From NCBI GenBank assembly GCA_038329845.1, contig JBBQNJ010000101.1:1-13442 (forward strand): a stretch of 13,442 nucleotides of DNA, given 5' to 3'. Both the position numbers and the translations under genes were made by a program. The notes under the pieces are model-generated. The model was not told the DNA's origin, did not search any database, and worked only from the letters and a program-made list of their open reading frames with translations. Within the stretch, counting starts at the first letter, position 1. The number at the start of each line of letters is the position of its first letter. This document shows, in pieces, positions 13,436-13,442 of this stretch. This DNA is from JBBQNJ01 sp038329845. Lineage in GTDB: Bacteria; Planctomycetota; Phycisphaerae; Tepidisphaerales; Tepidisphaeraceae.

Positions 13436-13442
13436 ACGCTCC

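Overview
The window looks like a GC-rich chromosome of a planctomycete-type bacterium. That placement is an inference, resting on GC content, a large exonuclease/endonuclease/phosphatase protein with an N-terminal anchor, long gene-poor gaps, and dispersed intergenic repeats of the form GTGGTGCAGGC...GCCTGC. No rRNA, tRNA, transposase or CRISPR array is visible.

Left half, plus strand: about 480 bases without a gene are followed by a SufBCD Fe-S cluster assembly locus (sufB 482-1930, sufC 2661-3440, sufD 3466-4863). A HicA/HicB toxin-antitoxin pair (2114-2629) is inserted in the same orientation between sufB and sufC. A seven-bladed beta-propeller lactonase with a likely signal peptide (4891-6045) follows 27 bases after sufD. 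No sufS, sufE/sufU or Rrf2/SufR-type regulator lies in the window.

Right half, minus strand, read from right to left: a small conserved-looking hypothetical protein (12900-13331), an anchored exonuclease/endonuclease/phosphatase protein (11661-12527), a LysE-family exporter (10723-11379), a TolC-family outer-membrane lipoprotein (8780-10621), a universal stress protein (8303-8719) and the Hsp90 chaperone HtpG (6218-8134). The two gene sets converge on a tandem pair of 77-bp palindromic repeats at 6063-6204. Two other structured repeats lie at 11517-11626 and 13379-13435.

The most interesting feature is the pattern of gene starts. At several genes a -10-like hexamer (TATACA, TAGAAT, TATAAA, TTTAAC, TAGCCT) ends only 6-9 bases before the ATG, sometimes with a good -35 at 16-17 bases. 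This suggests leaderless transcripts and a separate promoter for each gene, including sufB, hicB, sufC and the lactonase inside what looks like one operon. By contrast sufD, htpG and hicA have Shine-Dalgarno-led starts, and the TolC-like gene has a promoter hidden at the 3' end of the LysE gene. If correct, the antitoxin and sufC each have their own promoter, which would let sufBCD tolerate a toxin-antitoxin insertion.
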